In this document: piece after piece, positions 9,126 through 18,554 of the stretch
Numbering within the stretch: the stretch's first letter is position 1
Layout: each line of letters begins with the position of its first letter
From: Pseudomonadales bacterium
GTDB taxonomy: Bacteria; Pseudomonadota; Gammaproteobacteria; Pseudomonadales; Azotimanducaceae
DNA length: 64,000 nt
NCBI GenBank assembly: GCA_024234635.1
Contig: JACKNX010000006.1
Location: 124,001-188,000, forward strand
Direction: 5' to 3'
Notes under the pieces: generated by a model
What the model was told of the DNA's origin: nothing
The model's input: only the letters and a program-made list of their open reading frames with translations
Database searches by the model: none
Made by a program: the position numbers and the translations under genes

Positions 9126-11156
9126 TTGTACGAAGGCAGTCCGCTGACAGTGGTATCGGGCTATTCCCCCGCCGGAGATCAGCCCCGGGCGATCGCCGAG
9201 CTGGTGGAAGGGCTCGAATCGGGGCTGTCACACCAGACCCTGCTTGGAGTCACCGGTTCCGGCAAGACGTTCTCGATTGCCAATGTCATCGCTGCGGTGC
9301 AGCGGCCCACCATCGTCATGGCGCCGAACAAAACACTGGCGGCACAGCTCTACGGCGAGTTCAAGGAGTTCTTCCCGCACAACGCCGTGGAGTATTTTGT
9401 TTCCTACTATGACTACTATCAGCCGGAAGCGTATGTACCTTCCTCGGACACCTATATCGAGAAGGACGCTTCCATCAATGCGCATATCGAGCAGATGCGA
9501 TTGTCAGCTACCAAGGCACTGCTCGAACGGCGGGATGCCATCATCGTGGCTTCAGTGTCCGCCATATACGGCCTTGGCGATCCCCAGTCGTACCTGCGCA
9601 TGGTGCTCCATCTCGATCGAGGCGACCGGGTGGATCAGCGAACCCTGGTGATGCGACTGGCTGAACTGCAATACACACGCAATGACATGGCCTTTCAGCG
9701 TGGCACCTATCGAGTGCGCGGTGATGTCATTGACATCTTTCCGGCGGAATCGGAAAAAGAGGCCGTACGCGTCGAGCTGTTCGATGATGAGATAGAAACC
9801 CTGTCGCTGTTCGACCCGCTGACGGGAGAGGTTCTGCGCCGCGTACCTCGCTTCACGGTGTTTCCGAAAACGCACTACGTTACGCCCAGGGACCGGATCC
9901 TTGGTGTGCTGGATGACATCCGCGAGGAGTTGCGGGAAAGGCTGGATGTGCTGCGCAGCAGCGACAAACTGGTTGAAGCGCAGCGACTCGAACAACGCAC
10001 CCGTTTTGATCTTGAAATGATCAAGGAGCTGGGCTATTGCTCCGGTATCGAAAACTACTCCCGCTATCTGTCAGGGCGGGCGCCCGGGGAACCGCCGCCA
10101 ACTCTTTTCGACTATCTGCCGCGCGACGCGCTGATGGTCATCGATGAATCGCATGTAACCGTGCCTCAGATCGGCGCCATGTACAAAGGCGACCGTTCCC
10201 GCAAGGAAACGCTCGTCGAATACGGCTTTCGGTTGCCGTCGGCGCTGGATAACCGACCGCTGCGATTCGATGAATGGGAGCAGCTGGCGCCGCAGGCGAT
10301 CTTCGTCAGCGCCACGCCCGGTCCCTATGAAGGGCGACACGCCGGGCAGGTGGTGGAACAGCTGGTACGTCCCACGGGTCTGGTTGACCCCGAGGTAGTC
10401 GTCCGTCCGGCCAGCACGCAGGTTACAGATCTGCTTGGTGAGATCAACGCCACCGTGGCCCTCGGCGACCGTGTGCTCGTGACGACGTTGACCAAACGGA
10501 TGGCGGAGGACCTTACCGACTTTCTCGACGACCACGGCGTGCGCGTGCGCTATCTGCACTCCGATATCGAAACCGTTGAACGCACGGAGATCATCCGCGA
10601 TCTGCGTCGCGGTGCGTTTGATGTGCTGGTGGGTATCAACCTGCTGCGCGAAGGCCTGGATATGCCGGAGGTGTCGCTGGTCGGTATCCTGGACGCGGAC
10701 AAGGAGGGTTTCCTGCGGGCGGAAGGCTCGTTGATACAGACCATCGGTCGTGCGGCGCGCAACGTGCGTGGGCGGGCCATCCTGTACGCGGACCGTGTGA
10801 CGGGATCGATGGAGCGAGCCATGGCGGAGACTGAGCGGAGACGCAACAAGCAGATTGCGCACAATGCCGCGCACGGTATTGTGCCGCGCTCGGTCACCAA
10901 GGCCATTGCCGACGTGATGGAAGGGGCGCGTGCACCGGCGCCGGGTAGCATGAAGGGGCGCACTGCCGCCACGGGCAGCGGGCGAGGTCGCAAGTCGGCA
11001 GATGACCGGGTGCCGGACGATCCGAAGGCGCTTGGCCGATACATCGCGGATCTCGAAACGCGGATGCTGGAGCATGCGCGTAACCTCGAGTTCGAAGAAG
11101 CCGCTGCCCTGCGAGACCGAATTGCGTCGGTGCGGCAGGAGCGGTTGCTGGGGTGA
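9126..11156 (+). CDS. uvrB: Excinuclease ABC subunit B
   Basis: The product matches UvrB along its whole length (676 residues from the TTG at 9126). Landmarks are Walker A GVTGSGKT, the beta-hairpin [12 protein letters not shown] that clamps DNA, DESH in the helicase motif II region, VSATPG, the motif [29 protein letters not shown], and a C-terminal UVR domain with [14 protein letters not shown] prefer the TTG start because AGGAG lies 8 nt upstream and the protein then begins just before [13 protein letters not shown] at 9078 in the same frame is possible. UvrB verifies damage and loads UvrC in nucleotide excision repair. No LexA-type CTG-N10-CAG box is visible upstream. Confidence 0.97.
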   Translation: MYEGSPLTVVSGYSPAGDQPRAIAELVEGLESGLSHQTLLGVTGSGKTFSIANVIAAVQRPTIVMAPNKTLAAQLYGEFKEFFPHNAVEYFVSYYDYYQPEAYVPSSDTYIEKDASINAHIEQMRLSATKALLERRDAIIVASVSAIYGLGDPQSYLRMVLHLDRGDRVDQRTLVMRLAELQYTRNDMAFQRGTYRVRGDVIDIFPAESEKEAVRVELFDDEIETLSLFDPLTGEVLRRVPRFTVFPKTHYVTPRDRILGVLDDIREELRERLDVLRSSDKLVEAQRLEQRTRFDLEMIKELGYCSGIENYSRYLSGRAPGEPPPTLFDYLPRDALMVIDESHVTVPQIGAMYKGDRSRKETLVEYGFRLPSALDNRPLRFDEWEQLAPQAIFVSATPGPYEGRHAGQVVEQLVRPTGLVDPEVVVRPASTQVTDLLGEINATVALGDRVLVTTLTKRMAEDLTDFLDDHGVRVRYLHSDIETVERTEIIRDLRRGAFDVLVGINLLREGLDMPEVSLVGILDADKEGFLRAEGSLIQTIGRAARNVRGRAILYADRVTGSMERAMAETERRRNKQIAHNAAHGIVPRSVTKAIADVMEGARAPAPGSMKGRTAATGSGRGRKSADDRVPDDPKALGRYIADLETRMLEHARNLEFEEAAALRDRIASVRQERLLG

Positions 11157-11184
11157 CCGTCCTGCCCGGTCCGGGTGGAAAGCG

Positions 11185-12732
11185 TCAGGGCCAGTAGCGG
11201 GCGCGGATTTCCTTGCGTTGCACCTTGCCTGCTTCGGAGCGAGGAATGCTGTCTACAAAATCCACGCTGCGCGGACACTTGAACGCCGCCAGGTGCTGGC
11301 GGGTCCACTCGATCAACTCCTCGGCCAGGAGTGGCGATGCGGTGTAGCCGGGCTTCAGGCAGACCACGGACTTTACTTCTTCGCCCCATTCCTCGCTGGG
11401 TGCGCCAATGGTGCAGGCGTCATGCACGCCCGGGTGTTTGAGCAGTTCGTTGTCGACTTCCACCGGGTAGATGTTGACGCCGCCGGAGATGATCAGTTCG
11501 GCGGTGCGGCCGGTGAGAAAGAGGTACCCGTCTTCGTCGAAGTACCCCATGTCACCCAGCGTGAAATAGTCGCCGCGATACGAGCCATCGGTTTTCTTCG
11601 TATCCTTGTAGTACTCGAAGCGTCCGTGAGCAGGGGCCCGCATGTAGATCGTGCCGATGGTGCCTGGTGGTACCGGATTGCCTTCGTCGTCCAGAATCCT
11701 GTTGTCGAACTCAGGCCCGGGTTTGCCGACGGTACCAGGCTTGCGAAGCCATTCCTCGCTGCCTACCAGAAAGCCGCCGCCGCCTTCGGTGGCCGCGTAA
11801 TACTCCCAGATGATCGGCCCGAACCAGTCGATCATTGCCTGTTTGACGTGCACGGGACATGGTGCCGCGCCGTGTATCACCCGTCGCAGTGAGGAGATGT
11901 CATAACGCTGGCGAACAGCCTCGGGCAGGTGCAGCAGGCGGTGAAACATGGTGGCCACCATGTGGCTGTGCGTGATGCGGTGTTCCTGGATCAGTCGCAG
12001 GGTTTCCTCCGCGTCCCACTTGTCCATCATCACGATACCGACACCTGATACCAGCGGCGTGATGATGTCGATCAACAGTGGTGCCGCATGGTAGCCGGGA
12101 CCGGTTACGAGTACGCGATCCTCGCCAGCGCGAAAGGCGTAGCTGCTCGTTTCGCCCTGCGGCTGTTCCGGGATGCGATCCTTGCGATATACACCTTTCG
12201 GTCTGCCTGTGGTGCCGGAGGTATACAGCATGCGCGAGCCAAGGACCGGGTCCTGGATGTCCTCGCCGCTGAAGTCGGCGATGGCGTGGGAATACGGCTC
12301 GAATCCGGGCATTTCGCCCCCGATGGCAAGCGCGAGGCGCACATTTGGGGCAAAATCGAGCGCGGCGATGGGCGCCGTGCCCAGCGAGGCGTCCGCGATG
12401 AAGACTTTCGCCTCGCAGTTGTCGACGATGTAACCGATCTCATCTGCCTTGAGATGGAAATTGATTGGCGTCACGCGAAGCCCGCTGCGCATCCCTGCTG
12501 CCATGACTTCCACAAATTCGGGACGATTGCGCGCAACGACCGCGATGGCGTCGCCAGCTTCCAGGCCGGCTTCCCGCAGGCACCGGACGAGGCGGTTGGC
12601 GTTGCTGTTCAGAGCAGCGAACGTGCGTTCGCCATAGCGGCTGCTCACCGCCATGACCTCGGGAAAGCGTTCCGCCTGCCAGGCAATACACATGCCTGTA
12701 GCGACGGCGTCTTCCAGCGTGTAGTTGTTCAC
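11185..12732 (-). CDS. AMP-dependent acyl-CoA synthetase
   Basis: This ANL-superfamily enzyme activates a carboxylic acid with ATP and CoA. It has the adenylation P-loop YTSGTTGRPKGV, the segment EYYAATEGGGGF, the hinge region FLTGRTAELIISGGVNIYP and the C-terminal catalytic lysine region IPRSEAGKVQRKEI. I place the start at the GTG at 12732 (VNNYTLEDAV), giving 515 residues, because AGGA/GGAGAG lies just upstream. The frame remains open further upstream, but that part encodes low-complexity sequence. The substrate is probably a fatty or alicyclic acid, judged from the degradative context; this is inference. Confidence 0.9.
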   Translation of the reverse strand: MNNYTLEDAVATGMCIAWQAERFPEVMAVSSRYGERTFAALNSNANRLVRCLREAGLEAGDAIAVVARNRPEFVEVMAAGMRSGLRVTPINFHLKADEIGYIVDNCEAKVFIADASLGTAPIAALDFAPNVRLALAIGGEMPGFEPYSHAIADFSGEDIQDPVLGSRMLYTSGTTGRPKGVYRKDRIPEQPQGETSSYAFRAGEDRVLVTGPGYHAAPLLIDIITPLVSGVGIVMMDKWDAEETLRLIQEHRITHSHMVATMFHRLLHLPEAVRQRYDISSLRRVIHGAAPCPVHVKQAMIDWFGPIIWEYYAATEGGGGFLVGSEEWLRKPGTVGKPGPEFDNRILDDEGNPVPPGTIGTIYMRAPAHGRFEYYKDTKKTDGSYRGDYFTLGDMGYFDEDGYLFLTGRTAELIISGGVNIYPVEVDNELLKHPGVHDACTIGAPSEEWGEEVKSVVCLKPGYTASPLLAEELIEWTRQHLAAFKCPRSVDFVDSIPRSEAGKVQRKEIRARYWP

Positions 12733-13020
12733 GATTTCCTGCTCTCCTCGAACTTTCCGGTGCCGTCGATAACCTACCGAGCGCCCATCGATCAGGCAAG
12801 GAAAACCCATTCGCGCAAGGGATAGGGAGGTGAGAGGGGGGAGGGAGAGGGAGAGTAAAGTCATCAGGAACGCGGCTTACGCACCCCTATTGCGGCCGGT
12901 TGACTACCGGCCATCGTGGCGCGGTTGGTAACCTTTGGTCAGCCTTCGGCCAGCCTCCGGCCAGAACGATGCGTCGATTGCTCGCCTGCCGGAGCCCGGA
13001 ACTGCCGTTGCGTGCGTGCT

Positions 13021-13458
13021 TCAACCCACAACATGGATACGGGGTTCGCTGAAGCGCTGCATGGCGCTGTCGCTCGAGAGAAGTTCAACGACGCCGTGTT
13101 CCGTGCAAAGAGCCACCACGCGCACATCCGTGTCCTCCTGCCCGCCGTCGTTCGGCGCCGAAGCCCTGAGGCGGGCCAGCGATTCGTGCCAGTCATCACC
13201 GGGCATGAGAAGGCTGCACTGTGGCGTGTTCACAAGTTCGTGAACGAATGCCAGGGCGTCCGCGGACGCCATCGCAGGCCGCCCGGCGGTACCTGTCGAA
13301 GCCTGGCGGAGGAAGTCCACCAGGGCGAACAGCGGAATCGCCCATGGCGAATCGCCGGAGCGCAGTTCATTCAGCAGGCGCAGTGCCTCGTTGTCACCGG
13401 CGAGGTCACCACCAGAAGTAACGGCCGCCAGCAGGAAACTCGCGTCCACCGCGATCAT
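13021..13458 (-). CDS. PIN-domain ribonuclease (VapC-like), no antitoxin visible
   Basis: This 145-residue protein has the PIN-domain acidic residues in order: D5 (MIAVDASFL), D48 in the position usually held by Glu, D111 (EDTDVRVVALCTEHG) and D130 (LLSSDSAM). PIN toxins cleave RNA with Mg2+. The ATG at 13458 starts directly at the conserved first strand. No small antitoxin frame was found on either side, which is unusual for VapC. It may be a solitary PIN protein or an orphaned toxin. Confidence 0.8.
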   Translation of the reverse strand: MIAVDASFLLAAVTSGGDLAGDNEALRLLNELRSGDSPWAIPLFALVDFLRQASTGTAGRPAMASADALAFVHELVNTPQCSLLMPGDDWHESLARLRASAPNDGGQEDTDVRVVALCTEHGVVELLSSDSAMQRFSEPRIHVVG

Positions 13459-13737
13459 GGCGCGGGTATTCTGCGTTTGTTCCGGGGAGTGGTGGGTGAG
13501 GGGCGGGCACGGCGCTGCGGCGGCAAACCGGGCGCCAGGCCTTGGGCGTGGGTTGCAATGTCCATGAGCTAGTCCATCAGCGGTCGATTGATCGAGGTGC
13601 ATTCGCTTCGCTGACAGGGACGATACACGCTGATCCCGGGTCGAACAACGCTGTCTCGGTTGGAGGTGACAGCCTGCGGGGTTGGTGTATCATGCGCGCC
13701 CGTCACCGCCATGCTGCTTTCACTGCATGGCGTATGC

Positions 13738-13814
<77 letters not shown>

Positions 13815-13869
13815 GACCGGCGCATTCAGTCCTGTAGCGGCTGAAGGCTTCGCCACCGCCCCCAGTTCC

Positions 13870-14056
13870 CTAACAGCTTGCGGCGTTGCGATTGCCAGCG
13901 CTGTCGCGCATGGAACTTCGTTCCATGAGAGGATGGCCCTCCTGGACTTGTTTCAGCACTTGTCGGCTTCGCCGACTCGCGCCAAATGCAGCGTTTCCGC
14001 TGCATTTGCGGGCCAGCCATCCCTGGCTGGCTACCGGGCTGCCTTTTCAGCAGCCT
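13870..14056 (+). repeat. Two-module intergenic repeat, copy A
   Basis: The first module (reverse sense, about 13870-13927) contains the palindrome TGGAACTTCGTTCCA next to a GCCAGCGCTGTCGCG-type segment. It is followed by module 1 with three hairpins: TCGGCTTCGCCGA, AAATGCAGCG...CGCTGCATTT and GCCAGCCATCCCTGGCTGG. This copy lacks the left CTGAAAAAG terminus of module 1 but keeps the right end CTTTTCAGCAGCCT. It lies between tRNA-Val and the AhpD-like operon. Confidence 0.85.
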
Positions 14057-14103
14057 TTTGACGCGGCTCAACCCCGTCCGTTGCCTCAGACGATGGCGGT
14101 GTA

Positions 14104-14616
14104 TCAAGCACCTGGCGTCGGCACAACCGTCGTCGGCATGCTCTCAGGTTCCAACCCCAGCGCAATCAGCACCTTGGACATGCCATGAAAGAGGCCCACG
14201 CCCAATATCAGTTCCGTCAACTCCTCCGGTGAGAACAGGTCGGAGAGTTGCCTGGCTACATCGGGTTGCAGGGGCGCGGGAATGCCGATCAGCGCATCAG
14301 TGGCCCGTAGCGCGGCCACCTCCCGCGCTGACAACACCGCGTCGTAGTCATCGGTCACCAGCGCTGCGCGCGCTTCTGTCAGCCCCGCCGCACGGGCGGA
14401 GTCGAATCGTACATTGCGTCAGTAGCCGCAATCCGTGATGCGGGCATTGCGCAAACGTGTCATCTCCTTCACCGTCACGGACAGCGCGCCCTGCCGCCAG
14501 AAGTCCGCGTAGAGGTCAAAGAAGGCATTGATCGTATCGGGCAGGTGCTGCATGACAGTGCCGAAATTGGCGGTGTCCATGCCTTGTGGTGGTGACACCC
14601 GGGGCCGGGTCGACAT
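14104..14616 (-). CDS. AhpD-like (carboxymuconolactone decarboxylase family) protein with in-frame UGA: candidate selenoprotein
   Basis: From the ATG at 14616 (AGGAGA upstream) a 65-codon frame ends in TDCGY followed by TGA at 14421-14419. The same frame then stays open for 104 codons to the stop at 14104, with AhpD/CMD-family features on both sides (KEMTRLRNARITDCGY before, RNVRFDSARAAGLTEA after). Relatives have C-x-x-C here, so the UGA replaces the second redox cysteine: C63-G-Y-U66. A 7-bp hairpin with a 5-nt loop starts 18 nt downstream, matching what is known of bacterial SECIS elements. If UGA is read as selenocysteine the product has 170 residues, the family's usual size. The alternative is a nonsense mutation or base-calling error. 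It sits 16 nt downstream of another AhpD-like gene. Confidence 0.7.
14383..14401 (-). promoter_or_regulatory. Candidate bacterial SECIS hairpin
   Basis: On the minus strand the arm CTCCGCC (14401-14395) pairs with GGCGGGG (14389-14383) around the loop CGTGC: seven pairs including one U-G. Twenty-four nucleotides separate the UGA from the loop, and the second loop base is G. Known bacterial SECIS elements have the apical loop roughly 16-37 nt after UGA and a G among the first loop bases. The structure is GC-rich and could arise by chance in this genome. Confidence 0.45.
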
Positions 14617-14632
14617 GGCGGTCTCCTGATTC

Positions 14633-15121
14633 TCAGTTGTTGGCAGACGGGGACGGGAAGGCGGCGCTCATGGTGACAAGCCATCGGCAGCGAACGTCGG
14701 CAAACGCCATGGCGGTCATGAGCGCCACGGTGCCCGCATCGCCAATAACGGCGCGCACGGCCTGCACCTCGGAATCGGTAATGCCGTGATGGTCGAACGG
14801 CAGCTTTTCCGCCAGTGCCAGTGCCGCCCGCTCGTGAGGCGCGAAACCCTCCGGCTCGCCCCGCATCAGTGCCTGCCGTTCGCTTCCGGATACGGACGTG
14901 CCGGGCGTTTGTACTTGCCATTCCGCGTCGCAGGCGTGGATGGCCGCAATGCGCAGGCGGCAGAGTTCCTGCAGTCGTTGCTGGTGGCTATCGCCATGGC
15001 GAAGCGTGGCGTTGAAGCGACGGAATTTTTCCCACAGCAGGGGTTGCGATGCAAACAGCGGCGCCAGCGCGGTGTCCGTGTCCGCGTGGATAGTGCGTGC
15101 GTTGGTGTCGGTTTCAGTCAT
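14633..15121 (-). CDS. AhpD-like / carboxymuconolactone decarboxylase family protein
   Basis: This 162-residue all-helical protein carries the CMD-family segment ELCRLRIAAIHACDAEW (C54 and C64) in place of the canonical ExxCxxC motif, so only one cysteine sits at the redox site. A second helix region, ALALAEKLPFDHHGITDSEV, is also typical. Members act as alkylhydroperoxidase-like or decarboxylase-like enzymes. Its stop lies 16 nt upstream of the UGA-containing AhpD-like gene, so the two probably form one transcript. The start faces the divergent SDR gene only 35 nt away, implying a shared promoter region. Confidence 0.85.
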   Translation of the reverse strand: MTETDTNARTIHADTDTALAPLFASQPLLWEKFRRFNATLRHGDSHQQRLQELCRLRIAAIHACDAEWQVQTPGTSVSGSERQALMRGEPEGFAPHERAALALAEKLPFDHHGITDSEVQAVRAVIGDAGTVALMTAMAFADVRCRWLVTMSAAFPSPSANN

Positions 15122-15156
15122 GGGTTTAGGATACGCCCATGGTCAGGGGAGAGCAC

Positions 15157-15978
15157 ATGGCGGACGCATTGGATACCTTTCGCGAGGGCTTGTTCGAGGG
15201 CAGGACGGTGCTGGTCACCGGCGGTGGTCGGGGTATTGGCAGGGAAATTGCGCTGGCTTTTGCACGACTCGGCGCCAATTGTGTGATTGCCAGCCGCAAC
15301 CCCGACAACCTGGCACCCACGGCGGACGCCATCCGCGCGCTGGGGCGGCGCTGCCTGGCCACCCCCGTGAACATCCGTGACCCGGATGCGGTGGAGGCGC
15401 TCGTAAATGCGGCGCTTGGCGAGTTTGGCGCCATCGACTTTCTGGTGAACAACGCCGGCGGGCAGTTTCCCGCGCGTCCCCAGGAGATCAGCGACAATGG
15501 CTGGCGTGCGGTGATCGATCTCAATCTCAACGGCACCTGGAACGTCATCAGCCGCGTGAGTCCCCATATGCTGGAGCGGGGAGTGGGCGCCATCATCAAC
15601 ATTGTCCATATCTATTCCTTTGGACGAGGTGCGCCCGATTTCGCGCATTCCGGTGCAGCCCGTGCTGGCGTTGCAAACCTGTCGCGCAGCCTCGCATTCC
15701 ACTGGGCCCGCCGTGGTGTGACGGTGAACTGTGTGGCGCCGGGTACCATCGATACGGCTGGAGTGCGTGAAGAAGAGTTCTCGGCGTCGGACAAGCCGGA
15801 TTTTGAACAGTTGCTGGTAAGTCAGATCCCGGCCCAGCGACTGGGCAGGGCGGAGGAGACCGCGGCGATGTGTGTGTACCTCTGTTCACCAGCCGGCAGG
15901 TACATCACTGGCGCGGACCTCTTTGTGGACGGCGGCAACTACCTTGGCAACTGGGAGCTGATCGTCGATCCGGTCTGA
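15157..15978 (+). CDS. SDR family enoyl-CoA reductase-like protein (PECR/DECR type)
   Basis: This 273-residue classical-SDR fold has the NAD(P) motif TGGGRGIG and LVNNAGGQF. The usual YxxxK pair is replaced by HSGAARAGV, exactly the variant seen in peroxisomal trans-2-enoyl-CoA reductases and related 2,4-dienoyl-CoA reductases. This suggests a CoA-thioester reductase in fatty-acid metabolism rather than an alcohol dehydrogenase. I chose the ATG at 15157 because AGGGGAG lies just upstream; an ATG 18 nt earlier is possible. The stop abuts the stop of the convergent TetR gene. Confidence 0.88.
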   Translation: MADALDTFREGLFEGRTVLVTGGGRGIGREIALAFARLGANCVIASRNPDNLAPTADAIRALGRRCLATPVNIRDPDAVEALVNAALGEFGAIDFLVNNAGGQFPARPQEISDNGWRAVIDLNLNGTWNVISRVSPHMLERGVGAIINIVHIYSFGRGAPDFAHSGAARAGVANLSRSLAFHWARRGVTVNCVAPGTIDTAGVREEEFSASDKPDFEQLLVSQIPAQRLGRAEETAAMCVYLCSPAGRYITGADLFVDGGNYLGNWELIVDPV

Positions 15979-16626
15979 CTATGGCCGGTCGGGTACCGTC
16001 AGATATTGAGGCGCATCCGGCCAGCGTTTGAGCCAGTTGGCGACGATGGTTTGTACCTGCTCTTCCAGGCTGGCCGGATCCGGAAATTCGTGGAACAGCA
16101 GGGCGGGTACGAGCGTGACGTGCTCGAGCGCCCCCCGTAGTGCTATGCCCGCATGGCGCAGGCGCTTGACGTCGACCACAACGCCGGCGGCTTGAAAGCA
16201 ACTGGCAATCAGCCGATCAAAGTCCGTCTCGAAGATGGCGCTGCCGTGGCGTGCCAGCCGGTCGCGAAAACCGCCGCTGCGATCATGGTCGGCCGCCACC
16301 GCGCGCAGCAGACCGACGACGGTCGGATCCGTGAGCAGTTGCGCATACCGTCGGGAAAGGTGTGCAAGCGCGCGGCGGCAATCCGGGTCATCACGCTGTG
16401 TCTGGTCATTGAAGCGGCTCACCAGTTCGTCGATGACCGCGGCAAAGACATCTTCCTTCGCCGTGAAATGACGGTACAGCGTGGCGGTCGAAACACCGGC
16501 CTCTCCGGCCAGCGCGGCCATGCTCACCGCCGTCAGGCCATGTTCGGCAAAAAGCCGCGTGGCCGCGTCGATGATGGCGCGGCGCTTGCGTTCCGAGCGT
16601 GCCTCGCGATAGGCAGCCAGACTCAT
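15979..16626 (-). CDS. TetR family transcriptional regulator
   Basis: The N-terminal helix-turn-helix spans about residues 15-62 with AAIRLFAEHG-like AATRLFAEHGLTAVSM and GVSTATLYRHFTAKEDVFAAV, both hallmarks of TetR. The C-terminal ligand domain is variable. I use the ATG at 16626 (MSLAAYREARSERKRR); a TTG seven codons upstream is also possible. It lies directly upstream of, and in the same orientation as, the CYP153 gene's downstream end, and probably controls the P450 or the SDR in response to a lipid or CoA-thioester ligand. That is inference from position. Confidence 0.9.
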   Translation of the reverse strand: MSLAAYREARSERKRRAIIDAATRLFAEHGLTAVSMAALAGEAGVSTATLYRHFTAKEDVFAAVIDELVSRFNDQTQRDDPDCRRALAHLSRRYAQLLTDPTVVGLLRAVAADHDRSGGFRDRLARHGSAIFETDFDRLIASCFQAAGVVVDVKRLRHAGIALRGALEHVTLVPALLFHEFPDPASLEEQVQTIVANWLKRWPDAPQYLTVPDRP

Positions 16627-16648
16627 GGCAGTTCCGGGTGATTGCAAC

Positions 16649-17938
16649 TTATAAAGGATGCAGCACGACTGGCAGTTTCGTATACCCCTTCACGAACGTG
16701 GAGTAGGAACGCTCCGGCTCACCCACCACTTCCACTTTGTGGAACCGGCGCATGATCTCTTCCCACAGCACGCGAAGCTGCATCTCCCCCAGCCGGTTAC
16801 CCATGCAGCGATGGATACCAAAGCCGAAGGACAGGTGCTGGCGGGCGTTCGGCCGATCGATGATCAGGCGATCGGCGTCCGTGAAGACGCTTTCATCACG
16901 ATTGCCCGAGGCATACCACATCACCACCTTGTCTCCGGCGCGGATATTCTGGCCATGGAAAGTCACGTCCTTGAGTGCCCGGCGTCGCATGTGCGCCAGC
17001 GGCGTCTGCCAGCGGATGATCTCCGCCACCATGTTGGGAATGAGGTCCTGGTTGGCGCGCAGTTTGTCGTACTCCTCCGGGAACTGGTTGAGCGCCAGCA
17101 CGCCACCGCTGATGGAGTTGCGTGTGGTGTCGTTGCCGCCAACGATGAGCAGAATCAGATTGCCCAGGTATTCCATGGGCTGCATGTTCCGGGTCGCTTC
17201 ACCGTGCGCAAGCATGGAAATGAGGTCGTTGCCAGGCGCCTTGTTGACGCGTTCGTTCCAGATGCCGGTGAACACCTGCAGGCATTCCATAAGCTCAGCG
17301 CGACGTTGATCCTCCGATTCCAGCAGGCCGCCGGCGGTAACGCCCGCCGTGGCGACGTCCGACCAGCGAGTGAGGCGCGAGCGCTGCTCAAACGGGAAAT
17401 CGAACAGGGTGGCCAGCATTTGCGTCGTGAGTTCGATGGAAACCCTGTCGACCCAGTTGAATGTCTCGCCAACCGGCAGGCTGTCGAGGATGCCACAAAC
17501 GCGCTGCCGGATAGTGGGCTCCAGAGTTGCCAGGTTGCGGGGAGCCACGACGGGTTGCACGACTTTACGCTGTTCATCGTGGCGGGGGCGATCCATGGCA
17601 ATGAACATGGGCAGCTGGAAGTCGGCGTCCTGGTCGCCAATCGTGATGCCTGGCTCGGAACTGAACGTTTCGTGGTTTTCGTCAACATCCTTGATGGTGC
17701 GATAGGTGGAAACGGACCAGTAGGGGCCGAACGCACTATCGCGGCAGAAGTGCACAGGCGCCTCACGACGCAGGCGTTCGAAATAAGGCCATTGCGCGTT
17801 GGCCTGAAACAGCGAAGGTCGGGCGACGTCGAGATCGGCCAGTGGCGTGCTGACGGGATCCTGCCAGGGGCGTTCGATCAGATCGGGCTGGACGGCTGTT
17901 TGCTCGATGGTGCGGGCTTCACTCATGGCTGTCTGCAT
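16649..17938 (-). CDS. Cytochrome P450, CYP153-like alkane/fatty-acid hydroxylase
   Basis: The protein has the P450 I-helix AGNDTTRN-type motif (VGGNDTTRNSISGG), the ExxR motif (EIIRWQTPLAHMRR) and the heme loop FGFGIHRCMGNR. The stretches YGPYWS-like FGPYWSVSTYRTI, LPMFIAMDRPRHDEQRKVV and IELTTQMLATLFDFPFEQR match CYP153 enzymes, known terminal hydroxylases of alkanes and fatty acids. Ferredoxin and reductase partners are not adjacent. ATGs at 17938 and 17926 and a TTG at 17962 are all possible starts with no clear ribosome site; I use 17938. It is the first of two CYP153-type genes in the window. Confidence 0.9.
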   Translation of the reverse strand: MQTAMSEARTIEQTAVQPDLIERPWQDPVSTPLADLDVARPSLFQANAQWPYFERLRREAPVHFCRDSAFGPYWSVSTYRTIKDVDENHETFSSEPGITIGDQDADFQLPMFIAMDRPRHDEQRKVVQPVVAPRNLATLEPTIRQRVCGILDSLPVGETFNWVDRVSIELTTQMLATLFDFPFEQRSRLTRWSDVATAGVTAGGLLESEDQRRAELMECLQVFTGIWNERVNKAPGNDLISMLAHGEATRNMQPMEYLGNLILLIVGGNDTTRNSISGGVLALNQFPEEYDKLRANQDLIPNMVAEIIRWQTPLAHMRRRALKDVTFHGQNIRAGDKVVMWYASGNRDESVFTDADRLIIDRPNARQHLSFGFGIHRCMGNRLGEMQLRVLWEEIMRRFHKVEVVGEPERSYSTFVKGYTKLPVVLHPL

Positions 17939-18554
17939 TCCGGGATGATGGTGGAGGTGCAAAAGTCTAGTATCTTCATACGAAAATGCAATGTTTCGTT
18001 TTAGAAGTGTTTTGGTTTAGCAGTGTTTTGGTTTAACAGCGTTTCGTTTCAAGAGGATCCCGCGTTTGGCATTTTCGCCGTGGTCCTGTCGCCATCGTTG
18101 GCGTGTGTGTCCAACCGGCGCCCCGTCCAATCGTCTCCCTCTCCAGTCGGTGCCCTCGCTAGTCGGTGCGTAATCCCGCGTTTGCAACGTCAATCCGTGT
18201 GGCTGCTCAAGCCCTGCGCGTGGTACTGGCATAGCGCTGCAATCGGAACGGGAGAGGCCTTTCTTTACCTGCCAGCATCAACTGCCGGCATCGGCTTCTC
18301 CTGCCAGGTAAATGGCCGGGCCCGCATAGGGGCATCCGGCGCCGACTCAATTTTTTTCGCAAAAGTCCTGCCGGGACAGTGACTTAGGCTTGTTATTGGG
18401 CGGTAAAGCAGGTTAAGATTCGCGCCGTTTTTTGACCATCGTTCAAGAGCTGGGTTGTGCCATAGCGACGATTGCCATCCGCCCTTGCGGGCGCGATGTC
18501 GCATAGGGCACTGTTTTTACTATGCTTTTTGGGTGTTAAAACTGGAGAACGCCT
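17939..18554. other. Divergent intergenic region between CYP153 and infC
   Basis: No convincing gene. It contains a partial inverted repeat TTTACCTG...CAGGTAAA (around 18264-18313) and a candidate promoter for infC. In many gammaproteobacteria thrS would occupy this position before infC; it is absent here. Confidence 0.6.
18390..18418 (+). promoter_or_regulatory. Candidate sigma-70 promoter of the infC operon
   Basis: TTGTTA at 18390-18395 and TTAAGA at 18413-18418 are separated by 17 nt, about 135 nt before the infC start. Hexamers match the consensus only partly, so this is a proposal from position and spacing. Confidence 0.4.
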
